From contig JACWMK010000009.1 in NCBI GenBank assembly GCA_015661405.1, forward strand, positions 1 through 58,851: DNA of 58,851 nucleotides, written 5' to 3'. Below, one piece after another: positions 8,014 to 17,733 of this stretch. The translations under genes and the position numbers were made by a program. Under the pieces are notes generated by a model. That model was not told the DNA's origin. It did no database searches and saw only the letters and a program-made list of their open reading frames with translations. Positions within the stretch are counted from its first letter, which is position 1. Each line of letters opens with the position of its first letter. The stretch comes from Methanobacterium sp. (GTDB taxonomy: Archaea > Methanobacteriota > Methanobacteria > Methanobacteriales > Methanobacteriaceae).

Positions 8014-9363
8014 TTAATTCAATCTACTTAACTTCCAACAAGCATTCTCTGCAGCTAATATTATAGGATCTATTACCATTGAAACCGGAGGAGCATAAGA
8101 GAATTCCATTGTAGCCAATTCAGAACATGAAACATTCTTTGCTATAGCTAAAGACATAGTATCAATTCTTTCAGCAACTCTCTCTTCAGCAATTATCTGA
8201 CAGCCAATAATTCTACCATTAAGAGTACAAATTATCTTAACATCAATAGTCTTAGCCCCCGGATAATATCTAGCCTTAGTAAGAGCTTTACTCTCCCCTG
8301 AGATTACGTCTATTCCATTTTGAATAGCCCAACTCTTAGTGGAACCTACAGCTCCGAATTCCAATTCACCAATCTTGGATACCATAGCATTTAAAACTGG
8401 TTTGAATTCAGCACACATCCCTACAATATTTTTTGCAGCTGTTTTACCCTGCCTTACAGCTGTTGTACCTAATGGTGACTGGGTATTCTGACCGGTTATT
8501 GCATCATAAACCTCTACACAATCTCCTACTGCATATATGTTAGCAACGGAAGTTTGCATCTTCTCATTTACGAGGATAGCCCATCTTCCAATACTACAAC
8601 CAGCCATTTTTGCCAATTTAATCTGAGGTCTGATACCAGTAGCCATTATAACCATATCCGCATCTAACACTTCATCCCCAATAATAACTTTCTCAACTCG
8701 GGTTCCACCCACTATTTCTTCTATAGGATTACCCAAAATTACTTGTAGACCTTCTTTTTCCATGTAATGTTGAACAATACTTGCCATGTCAGGATCTAAT
8801 GATCGAGGTATAATCTGGGGCAACATTTCAGTAACTATAACTTTTAATCCCATTTCTTTTAGTCCATAGGCTGTTTCCAACCCAATCAAACCAGCCCCCA
8901 CAACTACAGCATTATGGTATTTTTCAGCCCAATCTTTGATTTTAAAACCATCTTCTATAGTTCTAATTTTGAAAACACCTTTTAAATGAGTTCCTCCAAT
9001 AAGGGGAATGAAAGAGGTTGCACCGGTGGCTATTACTAGATAATCATATGATAACTCTTTTTCAACTCTTAGATATCCATCATTAAAATAATATTTCAGT
9101 TTATTTTCATTACTCGTTATTTCAAAAACTTCCGCTTTAGTTACAATATTAATATTTTTTTCTAAGTAATCTTCAGGTTTGTGCATTACAATATCTTCAA
9201 AACATTCCACTTTTCCACATAAAACGTAAGGTATTGCACAAGGAGAATAAGCTATATAACTTTCACGAGTTATTACTGTTATTTCTATATCTTCATCATA
9301 TTTCCGAATATTAGAAGCAGTGGATAAACCAGCAGCTCCACCTCCAATTATAACCACTTTCAT
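8014..9363 (-). CDS. CoA-disulfide reductase / NADH oxidase-like flavoprotein
   Basis: A 449-residue FAD and NAD(P)H-dependent disulfide oxidoreductase. The N-terminal FAD motif is VVIIGGGAAG. Cys42 in AYSPCAIPY occupies the single redox-cysteine position of CoA-disulfide reductases and NADH oxidases. The NAD motif is VVVGAGLIGLE (about 150-160), and IYAVGDCVE is the second FAD motif. A C-terminal dimerisation domain completes the fold. I place the start at the ATG directly before MKVVII because an AGGAGA ribosome binding site precedes it; a start 12 codons upstream has none. It converges on the rubrerythrin gene. Its substrate (CoA disulfide, polysulfide or oxygen) cannot be decided from sequence. 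Confidence 0.87.
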   Translation of the reverse strand: MKVVIIGGGAAGLSTASNIRKYDEDIEITVITRESYIAYSPCAIPYVLCGKVECFEDIVMHKPEDYLEKNINIVTKAEVFEITSNENKLKYYFNDGYLRVEKELSYDYLVIATGATSFIPLIGGTHLKGVFKIRTIEDGFKIKDWAEKYHNAVVVGAGLIGLETAYGLKEMGLKVIVTEMLPQIIPRSLDPDMASIVQHYMEKEGLQVILGNPIEEIVGGTRVEKVIIGDEVLDADMVIMATGIRPQIKLAKMAGCSIGRWAILVNEKMQTSVANIYAVGDCVEVYDAITGQNTQSPLGTTAVRQGKTAAKNIVGMCAEFKPVLNAMVSKIGELEFGAVGSTKSWAIQNGIDVISGESKALTKARYYPGAKTIDVKIICTLNGRIIGCQIIAEERVAERIDTMSLAIAKNVSCSELATMEFSYAPPVSMVIDPIILAAENACWKLSRLN

Positions 9364-9725
9364 TTTATAGTTTCTCCTAGTAAAAATTTCATTAAACAAG
9401 TATAACTTCTGTAAGTTGTTCCTTAAAGTTTTTTCAACGTTTAATTAATTTGAAAACATTATTATTTGAGATAAATTACTCATATTTTTTTATTAGAAAA
9501 AATTTATATCAATTTTTGTTAGAATAATATATAATCTCAGATATTAAAAAAATAAATTTTAAATTTTTCTTAAATTGTAGAACTCAGCAAATGAAAAATA
9601 ATAAAAAAATTGATTTTCGGAAGTATATGAAATTTATAGATCAAAATTAATAATTTTTTATAGAAATTTACATATTATGTTAAAATGCATTGAACAAGAA
9701 TTTAGCTAAATTTAAGGTTATTTCT
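9364..9725. other. Intergenic AT-rich region between divergent units
   Basis: No open frame of note. The stretch must hold the promoter of the flavoenzyme gene (minus strand) and that of the broken DUF166 gene (plus strand). Several TATA-like tracts are present, but none can be singled out, and no inverted TTCG-CGAA box was found here. Confidence 0.5.
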
Positions 9726-10362
9726 ATGTTAAAAATTGTTATAGTGACTGACAGCTCTTATGGGGATCGAGCATATGATATCATTAAAAAGGAGTTTGAA
9801 ACAGAATTTATCCAGTTAGAAACCCTCTTCAAGTTGCATCGATGAAATTAATATACATGAAATATCCTTAGAAGGATTGAAACTGCAGATATTCTTATAA
9901 TATACGTTTTACATCCTGATCTCACCTTAGAATTAGTGGAACGGTTGCATAATAAGGTAGAATGGATCATAATAGCTGCCTGGAGGGCTGAAGACTTTAA
10001 AAATCAGGTGGAAAGATTCGAAAATGTAACGCTCCAATTAATATATTGAACTACAAGAGAATGGCAATACCATATTTGATGAATTCACCTCTAAATTTGG
10101 CAAACCTATTGTTAAAATATCCTGTGAGAATGATAAAATTGCTGAAATCCAGGTTTTAAGAACATCCCCCTGTGGGTCTACCCTTTTTGTAGCAGATGAA
10201 ATGATTGGGCAAGATTTAAAAGATTTACCTATAAAGACAGGTCTTAAATTACAACATTATACCTGTAGGGCTTCTCAAATTAGATTAATCACAGGTGATG
10301 AATGTAAAAAAGAATTGGCTTCTAATTTTCATAAAACAGCATTTGAAGAAGCTTTAAAATAG
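9726..10362 (+). pseudogene. Frameshifted DUF166 protein gene
   Basis: About 212 codons of a DUF166 protein (archaeal family of unknown function, once linked to thymidylate synthesis) are recoverable only by changing frame near 9822, 9872 and 10025-10055. The pieces in order are MLKIVIVTDSSYGDRAYDII, then CIDEINIHEISLE, then ILIIYVLHPDLTLELVE, then TIFDEFTSKFGKP and SPCGSTLFVADEMIG followed by QHYTCRAS. The C-terminal third is one uninterrupted frame ending in TAG. The conserved SPCGST and HYTCRA segments survive, so the decay is recent. It may be a redundant copy; I see no intact DUF166 gene in the window. Confidence 0.8.
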
Positions 10363-10486
10363 TTAATTTTATAATAGATTTTTTTTATAAGAAGACATAA
10401 TATTTTTTATTTCTCAAGAGTAATGGAATATTATTTGTCTAAAAATTAAGAAAAAATTAGTATATCTCTTCTTATTTTTTTCTATT

Positions 10487-11752
10487 TTAGAATAACATTA
10501 AAATTCCTCTTCCAGTACCATAAACTATACTCACTATTAGAATACCCCACAGGAATATGCTTAATCCATTTACTATTCTATTAACAGTCGTTTTGGATAA
10601 TCTGTAATTTAATAATTCTTCTAATATTAACCCACCATCCAATGGTCTAGCAGGTAATAGATTAATAATTCCAACTGCAAAATTTAAGAAGAATATCCAG
10701 AAAAGAAGATCCTGGATATTGAATAAGATCCATGGTAAAGTATTACCCCATATCTTAGAAACGTTCGAATTAACTGCTAAATTTTCTTCGCTTTGTATTC
10801 CTATGTATGATTTAGTAGCGTTATTAGGATTTGCCGCTGTTTTAAGAGTATAACTTCCTTCGTTAGTTTGGAAGGTTAAAGTTTCTCCAATATATGTTGT
10901 AGCATCAAATTGCTCGAATTCAGTCACGTTAGTAGTGGGGTTACCATTTATACTTTGAATAACCATACCTGACTGTAGGATACCATCTGCAGGACTTTTA
11001 GGGACTACACTATCTATTTTAATACCATCACTATGAAATGATGGGAATATGGGTCCACTTATATTTAGCGATACTGGCTCAGTTTTAAGGGTAGATATTC
11101 CTGGCACAGAAACGCCAGGAATGCCAAATGAAAGGCTGCTAATAAAAAGCACACTTATAAGCAGCATTATTAGAAGGGATGCTGCAGCTAGAGTTAAGTT
11201 AAAAATAGAACCTGCTGCATATATCCTTAATTTAGTTGTTTTTTTAGATTTTTTAACATCATCCTCATTGGGTTCCACAAAAGCTCCGGGCAGAACCGCT
11301 AATAACAATAATCCGATAGATTTGATGCGTACTCCTTCAGCTCTTGCAAGTATACCGTGACCAAATTCATGTATCACGATCACTGTAGCTAAGCCGATAA
11401 TTCCTTGAATGAAAGGAACAGCAATAGCTTGACCTGGTAAATCTACTCCTGGAAGAATTAATTGGGTAGTAGGAGCTTGAAACAGAGTTTGTAATGATAT
11501 GATAAGGGCATATACTATGAAAACCATAAAAAATATAGAAATTGGTATTCCTATATTCATGTATATTCTCCAAAATCGGGGATTACGTTGGGCGACACCA
11601 TCAATGAAACCCCTTAATCTTTTAGTTTTACGCATTAAAATGGGTCCTTCTACATCAATTTTGAGTTGTTTCCTGAATAGAAGAGCTAATACCCATATGA
11701 CTACGAATCCAATAGCATAATACCATAAAGGATTAATTGTAAAGACGTTCAA
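10487..11752 (-). CDS. Site-2-type membrane zinc metalloprotease (M50 family)
   Basis: A 421-residue integral membrane protein. Transmembrane segments surround the zinc motif HEFGH (about residues 128-132), and the third-ligand motif LLPARPLDGG lies in a C-terminal membrane segment (about 366-375). A PDZ-like domain sits between them (about 240-310, with VVPKSPADG and SINGNP). Such proteases cleave transmembrane segments of signalling or membrane-quality substrates. It starts with TTG behind AGGTGA. The gene is 107 bp downstream of moeA on the same strand, so co-transcription is possible but functionally unexplained. Its substrate is unknown. Confidence 0.88.
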   Translation of the reverse strand: MNVFTINPLWYYAIGFVVIWVLALLFRKQLKIDVEGPILMRKTKRLRGFIDGVAQRNPRFWRIYMNIGIPISIFFMVFIVYALIISLQTLFQAPTTQLILPGVDLPGQAIAVPFIQGIIGLATVIVIHEFGHGILARAEGVRIKSIGLLLLAVLPGAFVEPNEDDVKKSKKTTKLRIYAAGSIFNLTLAAASLLIMLLISVLFISSLSFGIPGVSVPGISTLKTEPVSLNISGPIFPSFHSDGIKIDSVVPKSPADGILQSGMVIQSINGNPTTNVTEFEQFDATTYIGETLTFQTNEGSYTLKTAANPNNATKSYIGIQSEENLAVNSNVSKIWGNTLPWILFNIQDLLFWIFFLNFAVGIINLLPARPLDGGLILEELLNYRLSKTTVNRIVNGLSIFLWGILIVSIVYGTGRGILMLF

Positions 11753-11859
11753 AAATAATCACCTTTCTTAATAATTCAGAAAAATTAAATTATTGTTTAT
11801 ATCAAAATTTTTGATTAATAAGCTTTTAACTACTTTATATAGTTTTACACTTAATACAC

Positions 11860-13074
11860 TTAAACCCGTAGGGAATTGTAAAGTAAAACATCACACATTT
11901 CTCCTTCCATAACTCCTTCAAGGTTCTCTTCTATGACAATATACGAGTCTGATTCAACCATAGATCGGATAATGCCTGAACCTTTTATTTTAAGAGGCTT
12001 TACTTTATCTCCAACGGTTTTAGCTCTTATATAGTCCGTTCTGCCTAGAGTAGAGGGAATTTTGCGTGCAGCTGTTTTTTTCACTGTGGGCGTTTTCCAA
12101 TTCAGGTTCTGCATTTCCAATAGATGTTCACTAACCAACACATCGAATTGTACCATAGCAGCTACAGGATAACCGGAAAGCATGAAAACTGGTTTATTAT
12201 CAATTTTTGCATATGCGAATGGCTTTCCAGGACGTATTGAGACTCCATGGATCATAACTTCTCCTAACTTATCTGCTACGTCTACGACCACATCTCCTTT
12301 ACTAATAGCTGTTCCCCCTGTGGTTATAAGTACATCATTTTTTTGTAACATTTTTTTGAACTCATTTTCAACTAATTCAGCTTCATCTTTACATTGAATG
12401 AGTTCAGGAATCGCCAAAGAACTTTCTATTAAGGCTTTTAAAGTGTAATGATTGGAGTTTATTACTTCGGCCCCATGAATATTAGATTTAGGAGTAACTA
12501 ATTCACTTCCAGTTGTTATAATACCTACACGGGGCTTACGATACACTTCCACATTACTGTATCCTGCAGATGCTATTATTGCCAGATCCTGCGGTTGAAG
12601 AATTTTCCCCTTCTTTAAAACCACATCACCCCTCTTTATGTCTTCACCTTGAAATGAAACATTTTCACCAGGTGTAACTGAGGATTCCACTTCTAAATGA
12701 TCCTCTCTCTCTTGAGTATACTCTTCCATAATTACTGAGTCGGCGCCTATGGGTATGGGGGCGCCAGTTGCAATTTTGACTGCTTCTCCTTTTCTAACTG
12801 TCGCATTAGATACAGTTCCAGCACCAATACGATCAATTATGGTTAAAGTTGCTGGGTTACGTTCGGAAAACCCAAATGTATCCTGAGCTTGCAATGCATA
12901 GCCATCCATAGCAGATCGGTCAAAATGTGGTGAATCTAAAAGAGAAGTCACATCCTGAGCTAGAATACGTTTATAAGCTTCTTCCAAAAGAATTTTTTCT
13001 GTACTAGTTTGAGTTAAAGTGTTTTTAATTAACCTATGGGCTTGTTTAACTGGCATTAATTCTGATAAAAACAT
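11860..13074 (-). CDS. moeA: Molybdopterin molybdenumtransferase MoeA
   Basis: A 404-residue MoeA, which inserts molybdate or tungstate into adenylylated molybdopterin. This cofactor is needed by formylmethanofuran dehydrogenase and formate dehydrogenase. Family segments are DRSAMDGYAL (about 54-63), ATGAPIPIGADSV, GDVVLKKG, the MogA-like core GIITTGSELV and TTGGTAISKGD, and the C-terminal barrel with PVFMLSGYPVAA. The length is typical. A ribosome binding site AAAGGA precedes the ATG. Archaea often carry two moeA paralogues, one with an extra periplasmic-binding-like domain; this copy lacks that extension. Confidence 0.92.
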   Translation of the reverse strand: MFLSELMPVKQAHRLIKNTLTQTSTEKILLEEAYKRILAQDVTSLLDSPHFDRSAMDGYALQAQDTFGFSERNPATLTIIDRIGAGTVSNATVRKGEAVKIATGAPIPIGADSVIMEEYTQEREDHLEVESSVTPGENVSFQGEDIKRGDVVLKKGKILQPQDLAIIASAGYSNVEVYRKPRVGIITTGSELVTPKSNIHGAEVINSNHYTLKALIESSLAIPELIQCKDEAELVENEFKKMLQKNDVLITTGGTAISKGDVVVDVADKLGEVMIHGVSIRPGKPFAYAKIDNKPVFMLSGYPVAAMVQFDVLVSEHLLEMQNLNWKTPTVKKTAARKIPSTLGRTDYIRAKTVGDKVKPLKIKGSGIIRSMVESDSYIVIEENLEGVMEGEMCDVLLYNSLRV

Positions 13075-13473
13075 ATTGATTCCTTTAATTGGATTGTTAA
13101 TAGTTTATAAATTATTTGAAGAATTAATTATAAATGTATTAATATTATTTTCTTAATCTATATAAATTCACATTTTTATAAATTGCATTTAGTAAACTTT
13201 CACAATTTCTAACGAGTTATAAATAGTTAAAATGATTAAAGTGTCACGTTTTAATATTCATTGAATTCAATTTTGTTTTTAGAGTTTCATAATAAATTAA
13301 GAATTTTAATTTAAACTTTACAGGATCTGAATTAAATTTTTGGATAAGTATAAATTATTTAATTCAAACTCCATCTTAGGCGGGTATTTTAACAAAAGAT
13401 AATTATTTATAGTTTCTTGACACATAATATAATTTATTATGGGCTTGTTAGAAAATTCGTAGGGGGAATTTTT
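13075..13473. other. Divergent promoter region, AT-rich
   Basis: About 400 bases between moeA and the DUF308 gene contain no credible gene. TATA-like tracts occur on both strands. I see no strong palindrome. Confidence 0.5.
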
Positions 13474-13962
13474 ATGAGAAATACTATTATGGGTATTTTA
13501 GCCATAATACTCGGTTTAATTGTAATAGGCTTCCCGGCAGCTGGAGTAGTAGCTGCTAGCTTTATAGCAGGATTTGCAGTGATTTTGCTAGGTATTTGGT
13601 TCTTGATTGCAGGCGTAGCTGAAAGTCACGTTGATCGTGTTGTGGGTATTCTTTACGCGATACTGGGTATTATAGCGTTGATAATTGGATTTGGTTTAGT
13701 CTTCAACCCTGCGTTGTTTGCATTTATAGCAGGTTTGGTACTGTATTTAGCAGGTATCGTGCTTATAATTGGTGGATTAATAGCGCTTTTAGGTGGATTA
13801 CATGTAAGATACAGAGTATGGAGTGGAATTCTTGGAATAGTACTCGGTATCATATACATAATATTAGGTAGTTTAGCCTTTAACCCAATATACCTTGGAT
13901 TTTTAATTGGAATTTGGCTGATATTAACAGGTATATTCAGTTTCTTAGCACCACCTCAATAA
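13474..13962 (+). CDS. DUF308/HdeD-like membrane protein
   Basis: A 162-residue, very hydrophobic protein made of about six transmembrane segments arranged as repeated pairs. The motifs GILAIILGLIVIGFPA, GILYAILGIIALIIGFG and GILGIVLGIIYIILG show the internal DUF308 repeat. HdeD relatives are linked to acid or envelope stress, but no biochemical role is established. I choose the ATG preceded by AGGGGG; an in-frame start 19 codons upstream lacks a ribosome binding site. The gene is monocistronic by spacing. Confidence 0.85.
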   Translation: MRNTIMGILAIILGLIVIGFPAAGVVAASFIAGFAVILLGIWFLIAGVAESHVDRVVGILYAILGIIALIIGFGLVFNPALFAFIAGLVLYLAGIVLIIGGLIALLGGLHVRYRVWSGILGIVLGIIYIILGSLAFNPIYLGFLIGIWLILTGIFSFLAPPQ

Positions 13963-14100
13963 AAAAAGAATCAATAATAGAAAAAAATTGATCAACAAGT
14001 CCATATTAAATTATTCAAATATCTCTTTTTTTAAATCAAAATCTTATATAAGAGAATAAAGTGCAAGAAAACTAATTAAACAGATTATACTTATATAACT

Positions 14101-14952
14101 ATGAAAGAAAAGAAATTAAAAAATTTACGCTTCCGTCAGAGCTTGCAAAGGGGTATGACTCGTGGGCGTAATATAATAAAAAAAGCTGAATTCAAACCGG
14201 GAAATTTCCAGTTAGAACATGTTGAAGTAACTATAACTAATTTAGATCCGATTTTTGATAATTATTGCATTGTTAATATATCTGACATCCATTTAGGGCA
14301 ATGGATCTCCTCTGAACATTTAGAAGGTGTGGTTGATTTAATTAATAACCAAAAACCAGATGCAATAGCCATAACGGGTGATTTTGTATCCTACATTCTG
14401 GAAGATGTAGCAGAGGATTTAGAATTAGCATTAAAGAGATTAAATCCAAAGGAAATATCCATCGCAGTCCTTGGAAACCATGATCATTGGATGGGTGCAG
14501 ATAAAATTAGGGAAATACTCAAAAAATGTAATATAATCGATATAAGCAACGATGTTTACACACTAAAACGAGGCGAAGCCCAACTACATCTCGCAGGTGT
14601 GGATAGCGTGATGCTAAATAAACACCGTTTAGACACAGTAATCGAGAAATTACCGAAGGAAGGACCAGCTATTCTACTAGCACACGAGCCAGATTTCGCT
14701 GATGTTAGTTCCTCAACTGGGAGATTCAGTCTACAAATCTCTGGACACTCACATGGAGGTCAATTTATAATACCTGGATTAGGCACATTTATTAGAGGAC
14801 CTCACTTCATTAAATATCCCCATGGTAAATATCAAGTAGGTGACATGGTACAGTACACCAGCCGAGGATTAGGTACCAATATTTTCTGGTTTAGAATAAA
14901 TTGTGATCCAGAAATAACAATCTTTAAATTGAAGTCTTCATCTAAACATTAA
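14101..14952 (+). CDS. Calcineurin-like metallophosphoesterase
   Basis: A 283-residue phosphoesterase with the full metal-binding set: SDIHLG, GDFVSY, GNHDHW, then LLAHEPD and SGHSHGGQ. The order and the HSHGGQ ending match the YkuE/YaeI-like branch, which acts on phosphodiesters or lipid-linked phosphates. The N-terminus is basic (many Lys/Arg in the first 25 residues) with no clear signal peptide. A TATA-like CTTATATAAG lies at 14043-14052, and there is no strong ribosome binding site. Its substrate cannot be read from the sequence. The gene stands alone, with no operon partner in close spacing. Confidence 0.87.
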   Translation: MKEKKLKNLRFRQSLQRGMTRGRNIIKKAEFKPGNFQLEHVEVTITNLDPIFDNYCIVNISDIHLGQWISSEHLEGVVDLINNQKPDAIAITGDFVSYILEDVAEDLELALKRLNPKEISIAVLGNHDHWMGADKIREILKKCNIIDISNDVYTLKRGEAQLHLAGVDSVMLNKHRLDTVIEKLPKEGPAILLAHEPDFADVSSSTGRFSLQISGHSHGGQFIIPGLGTFIRGPHFIKYPHGKYQVGDMVQYTSRGLGTNIFWFRINCDPEITIFKLKSSSKH

Positions 14953-15231
14953 ATATTGCTTGATTCAGAATAAGCACAAAATAATTTTAATCAAGCTGAT
15001 GAGAAAGCTACCAACTAACAGTTAAGTCTTTAGTCTAGGATTTAAGCCAACTATCTACATAACATTTTTTTCTATCTAAATCCAAATTTTCAACCTATAA
15101 TATCATTAATTTATATTAAATTTTATACATTTCAATGAAGCTTATAATAGAAGGGTAAATCTGGATAGGATAAAAATATTAACATTTTCACAAATATAAT
15201 AATTTGATAAATAAAAAATAGTGGTGATTTG

Positions 15232-15477
15232 GTGGATGTAGAAATTAAATTATCAGTAAATGAAGACGGTAATAAGATTTTTATAATTGAAGATGAGAAT
15301 GTGGATGTTCAGATAGTTATTAAAAAAAATTATTCTAATGTTGAATCGAAACTGAGAAATTTACATATTCTTAAGGATATAGAGGATGTATTAAATGCCG
15401 TACCTGGAACTGATGAATTTAAAGAACTTGTAGATAGTTATGGCTTATTATATGCAGATAAAACGGATATGGATTAA
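15232..15477 (+). CDS. Small acidic hypothetical protein
   Basis: An 81-residue acidic protein that I do not recognise. It begins with a strand-rich segment (VEIKLSVNEDGNKIFIIEDE) and ends with a helical, acidic tail. It has no cysteine pairs or membrane segment. I take the GTG four bases after GGTGA as start; a TTG one codon earlier would overlap the ribosome binding site too closely. A T-rich tract follows the stop. It lies alone between a phosphoesterase and the holin-like/phosphodiesterase gene on the same strand, 150 bases or more from each, so no role can be inferred. Confidence 0.6.
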   Translation: MDVEIKLSVNEDGNKIFIIEDENVDVQIVIKKNYSNVESKLRNLHILKDIEDVLNAVPGTDEFKELVDSYGLLYADKTDMD

Positions 15478-15632
15478 AAAAACACACCTAAATGTATTTT
15501 TTTTTATTTTAAAATTTTCTCTAGAAAGAAAGTAATTTCTATATTTTTGTTAATTATAATCTTTACAATCAATTAAACTTCTCCTGAATGGAGTAAAAGG
15601 TTGAAATATTTAATTTTAGATGAGTAATTCCA

Positions 15633-17711
15633 TTGCAAAGAAAAGATAAAAGATCATGGTTTTTTTGGATTGAGCGTACTATAATCCTATGGTTGGGCGG
15701 AGTTTTAGGATTCATGCTCATAGATTATTTATCGGTAGGTTTAACAGTTAATAGTTGGGAAACAGCTTTTGTTGTAGTAGCTTTGCTTGGTATTTTGAAT
15801 GCATTATTCTGGCCACTTTTATCTCGTATATTCTTGCCGTTCATGGTTTTCACAGTGGGTGTGGGGTCACTTCTTTTAAATGGTTTTTTAATCTGGATAA
15901 TCAGCAATTTTGTCCCGGGAATAACTATAGGGGGTGCTGCCTTGATATTAACTCCCCTGGGGATAACATTAATTACAACTACTTTATCATCTATTTTAAC
16001 ATTGGATGATGATGCAAGTTATTACCGTACAGTTCTAAGGAGAAGAATAAAAGAATCTGAAGGAAAAGATTTTAAAAAAAAGCCGGGGACTATATTTTTA
16101 GAAATTGATGGCTTATCAGAGAAAATATTAAAAGAAGCCATAGAAATGGGCTTAATGCCTACTTTAAAGAGTTGGATAGAACGAGGTTCTCATGAAATTA
16201 CTAGTTGGGAAACTGATCTATCTAGTCAGACTGGTGCTAGTCAAGCTGGTATTCTTCATGGAAATAACTATAATATACCTGCATTTAGATGGGTGGAGAA
16301 GCCTAACAATAATAAATTAATGGTTTCAACTGGTTTAAATGATGCAAATCTTATTGAGGAGAGAATTTCTGATGGTAAAGGGCTTTTGAGTTCAAATGGT
16401 GCCAGTCGTTCTAATTTATTTTCAGGAGATGCTGCGGATGTTATATTCACCTATAGCAAACTTAAAAATCTCAGAATGTTTTACAATAAAACATGGTACT
16501 ATTTCTATTCTAATCCTTCTAATTTCAGCCGTATTATTATCTTATTCTTTTGGGAAGTTCTTCTTGAATTTAAATCTCAATTCATGCATACTTTTAAAAA
16601 TATAAGACCAAGACTGCGACGTGGATTTGTTTACCCATTTGTGCGAGCGGGTGCATCGGTTTTTTTAAGGGAAATAACCACGTATACTCTGATCGGTGAT
16701 ATTATCAATGGAAATGTGGATGTAGCTTATGTTACTTATCTTGGTTATGATGAAATAGCGCATCATTCAGGTACTCGAGATGATGATGCATTTCATGCAT
16801 TAATAGGATTGGATAAACAATTTAAAAGATTAGATCAGGCTAAAGAATATGCTAAAAGGTCTTATTATTTAGTTATTCAATCTGATCATGGTCAAACTAA
16901 TGGTGCAACATTTAAACAACGTTATGGTTTAACATTGGATGATTTAGTGCGTCGTCTAATGCCATCACATATTAGTATTTACAGTAAACTTTCATCTAAT
17001 GAAGATCACTTTGGCCAAGTCTTAACTGAACCTGGAAAAGATGCTAGACGTTATTTAAGAGATAAAAAAGATATTGTTATTAAAAATAGTCGAGAATTAA
17101 GGGTTAATACATTAAAAACTTTCAAAGAGTCCCATCTTGTTAAAGGAAAACTGGCAGATTACATTAAAAATTACAAGGTAAAGGAACGACCGGAAAAAGT
17201 TTCCAAAGAGAATGCAGATGTAATTGTATTAGCTTCAGGAAATATGGGATTGATCTATTTAACCGAATTACAAAATCGATTATTTTATGAGGAAATTAAT
17301 GAATTATATCCTGATTTAATTCCAGGTGTTGTACAACATGAAGGGGTGGGTTTTATAATGGTACATTCTTCAAAATACGGACCTTTAGCTATAGGTAGTG
17401 AAGGAATTCATTATTTGAGGGATAATGCTGTGGAAGGTATAGATCCTTTAGCAAATTTCGGATCACGGGCTGTTGAACATCTTATAAGAACTGATAGTTT
17501 TGAATACACTCCTGATATACTGGTGAACAGTTTTTATGATTCTGAAAAGGATGAGATAGCTGCTTTTGAAGAGTTAGTGGGTAGTCATGGTGGTCTTGGA
17601 GGTGAACAATCTCACCCGTTTTTGATGCACCCAGTGGAATGGAATTTGAATAATGTAGAGATTATTGGTGCTGAAGAACTACATCGTATACTTAAAAATA
17701 AGTTAAATTAA
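15633..17711 (+). CDS. Holin-like membrane domain fused to an alkaline-phosphatase-fold phosphodiesterase
   Basis: A 692-residue protein with two parts. Residues 1-125 carry about four transmembrane segments similar to the phage_holin_4 superfamily. Residues from about 150 form an alkaline-phosphatase-superfamily phosphodiesterase: FLEIDGLSEK with the first metal aspartate, TDLSSQTGASQAGILHG with the nucleophile region, TYLGYDEIAHHSG, QSDHGQT and the late histidine region GSHGGLGGEQ. The catalytic part probably faces a membrane surface and may act on phospholipid or glycan phosphates. It starts with TTG after a weak GATGAG. Proteins with this architecture exist in other prokaryotes but have no established substrate. 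Confidence 0.82.
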   Translation: MQRKDKRSWFFWIERTIILWLGGVLGFMLIDYLSVGLTVNSWETAFVVVALLGILNALFWPLLSRIFLPFMVFTVGVGSLLLNGFLIWIISNFVPGITIGGAALILTPLGITLITTTLSSILTLDDDASYYRTVLRRRIKESEGKDFKKKPGTIFLEIDGLSEKILKEAIEMGLMPTLKSWIERGSHEITSWETDLSSQTGASQAGILHGNNYNIPAFRWVEKPNNNKLMVSTGLNDANLIEERISDGKGLLSSNGASRSNLFSGDAADVIFTYSKLKNLRMFYNKTWYYFYSNPSNFSRIIILFFWEVLLEFKSQFMHTFKNIRPRLRRGFVYPFVRAGASVFLREITTYTLIGDIINGNVDVAYVTYLGYDEIAHHSGTRDDDAFHALIGLDKQFKRLDQAKEYAKRSYYLVIQSDHGQTNGATFKQRYGLTLDDLVRRLMPSHISIYSKLSSNEDHFGQVLTEPGKDARRYLRDKKDIVIKNSRELRVNTLKTFKESHLVKGKLADYIKNYKVKERPEKVSKENADVIVLASGNMGLIYLTELQNRLFYEEINELYPDLIPGVVQHEGVGFIMVHSSKYGPLAIGSEGIHYLRDNAVEGIDPLANFGSRAVEHLIRTDSFEYTPDILVNSFYDSEKDEIAAFEELVGSHGGLGGEQSHPFLMHPVEWNLNNVEIIGAEELHRILKNKLN

Positions 17712-17733
17712 ACTGCTACTTAAATATTAACAA

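Noticed and set aside
11049..11720. Several open frames opposite or out of frame with the site-2 protease
   Set aside because: They are shadows of the protease gene, which has complete HEFGH and DGG motifs and a good ribosome binding site.
15755..16009. Second plus-strand frame inside the holin-like/phosphodiesterase gene
   Set aside because: It is a shifted frame over the membrane segments of the real gene, which is continuous for 692 codons.
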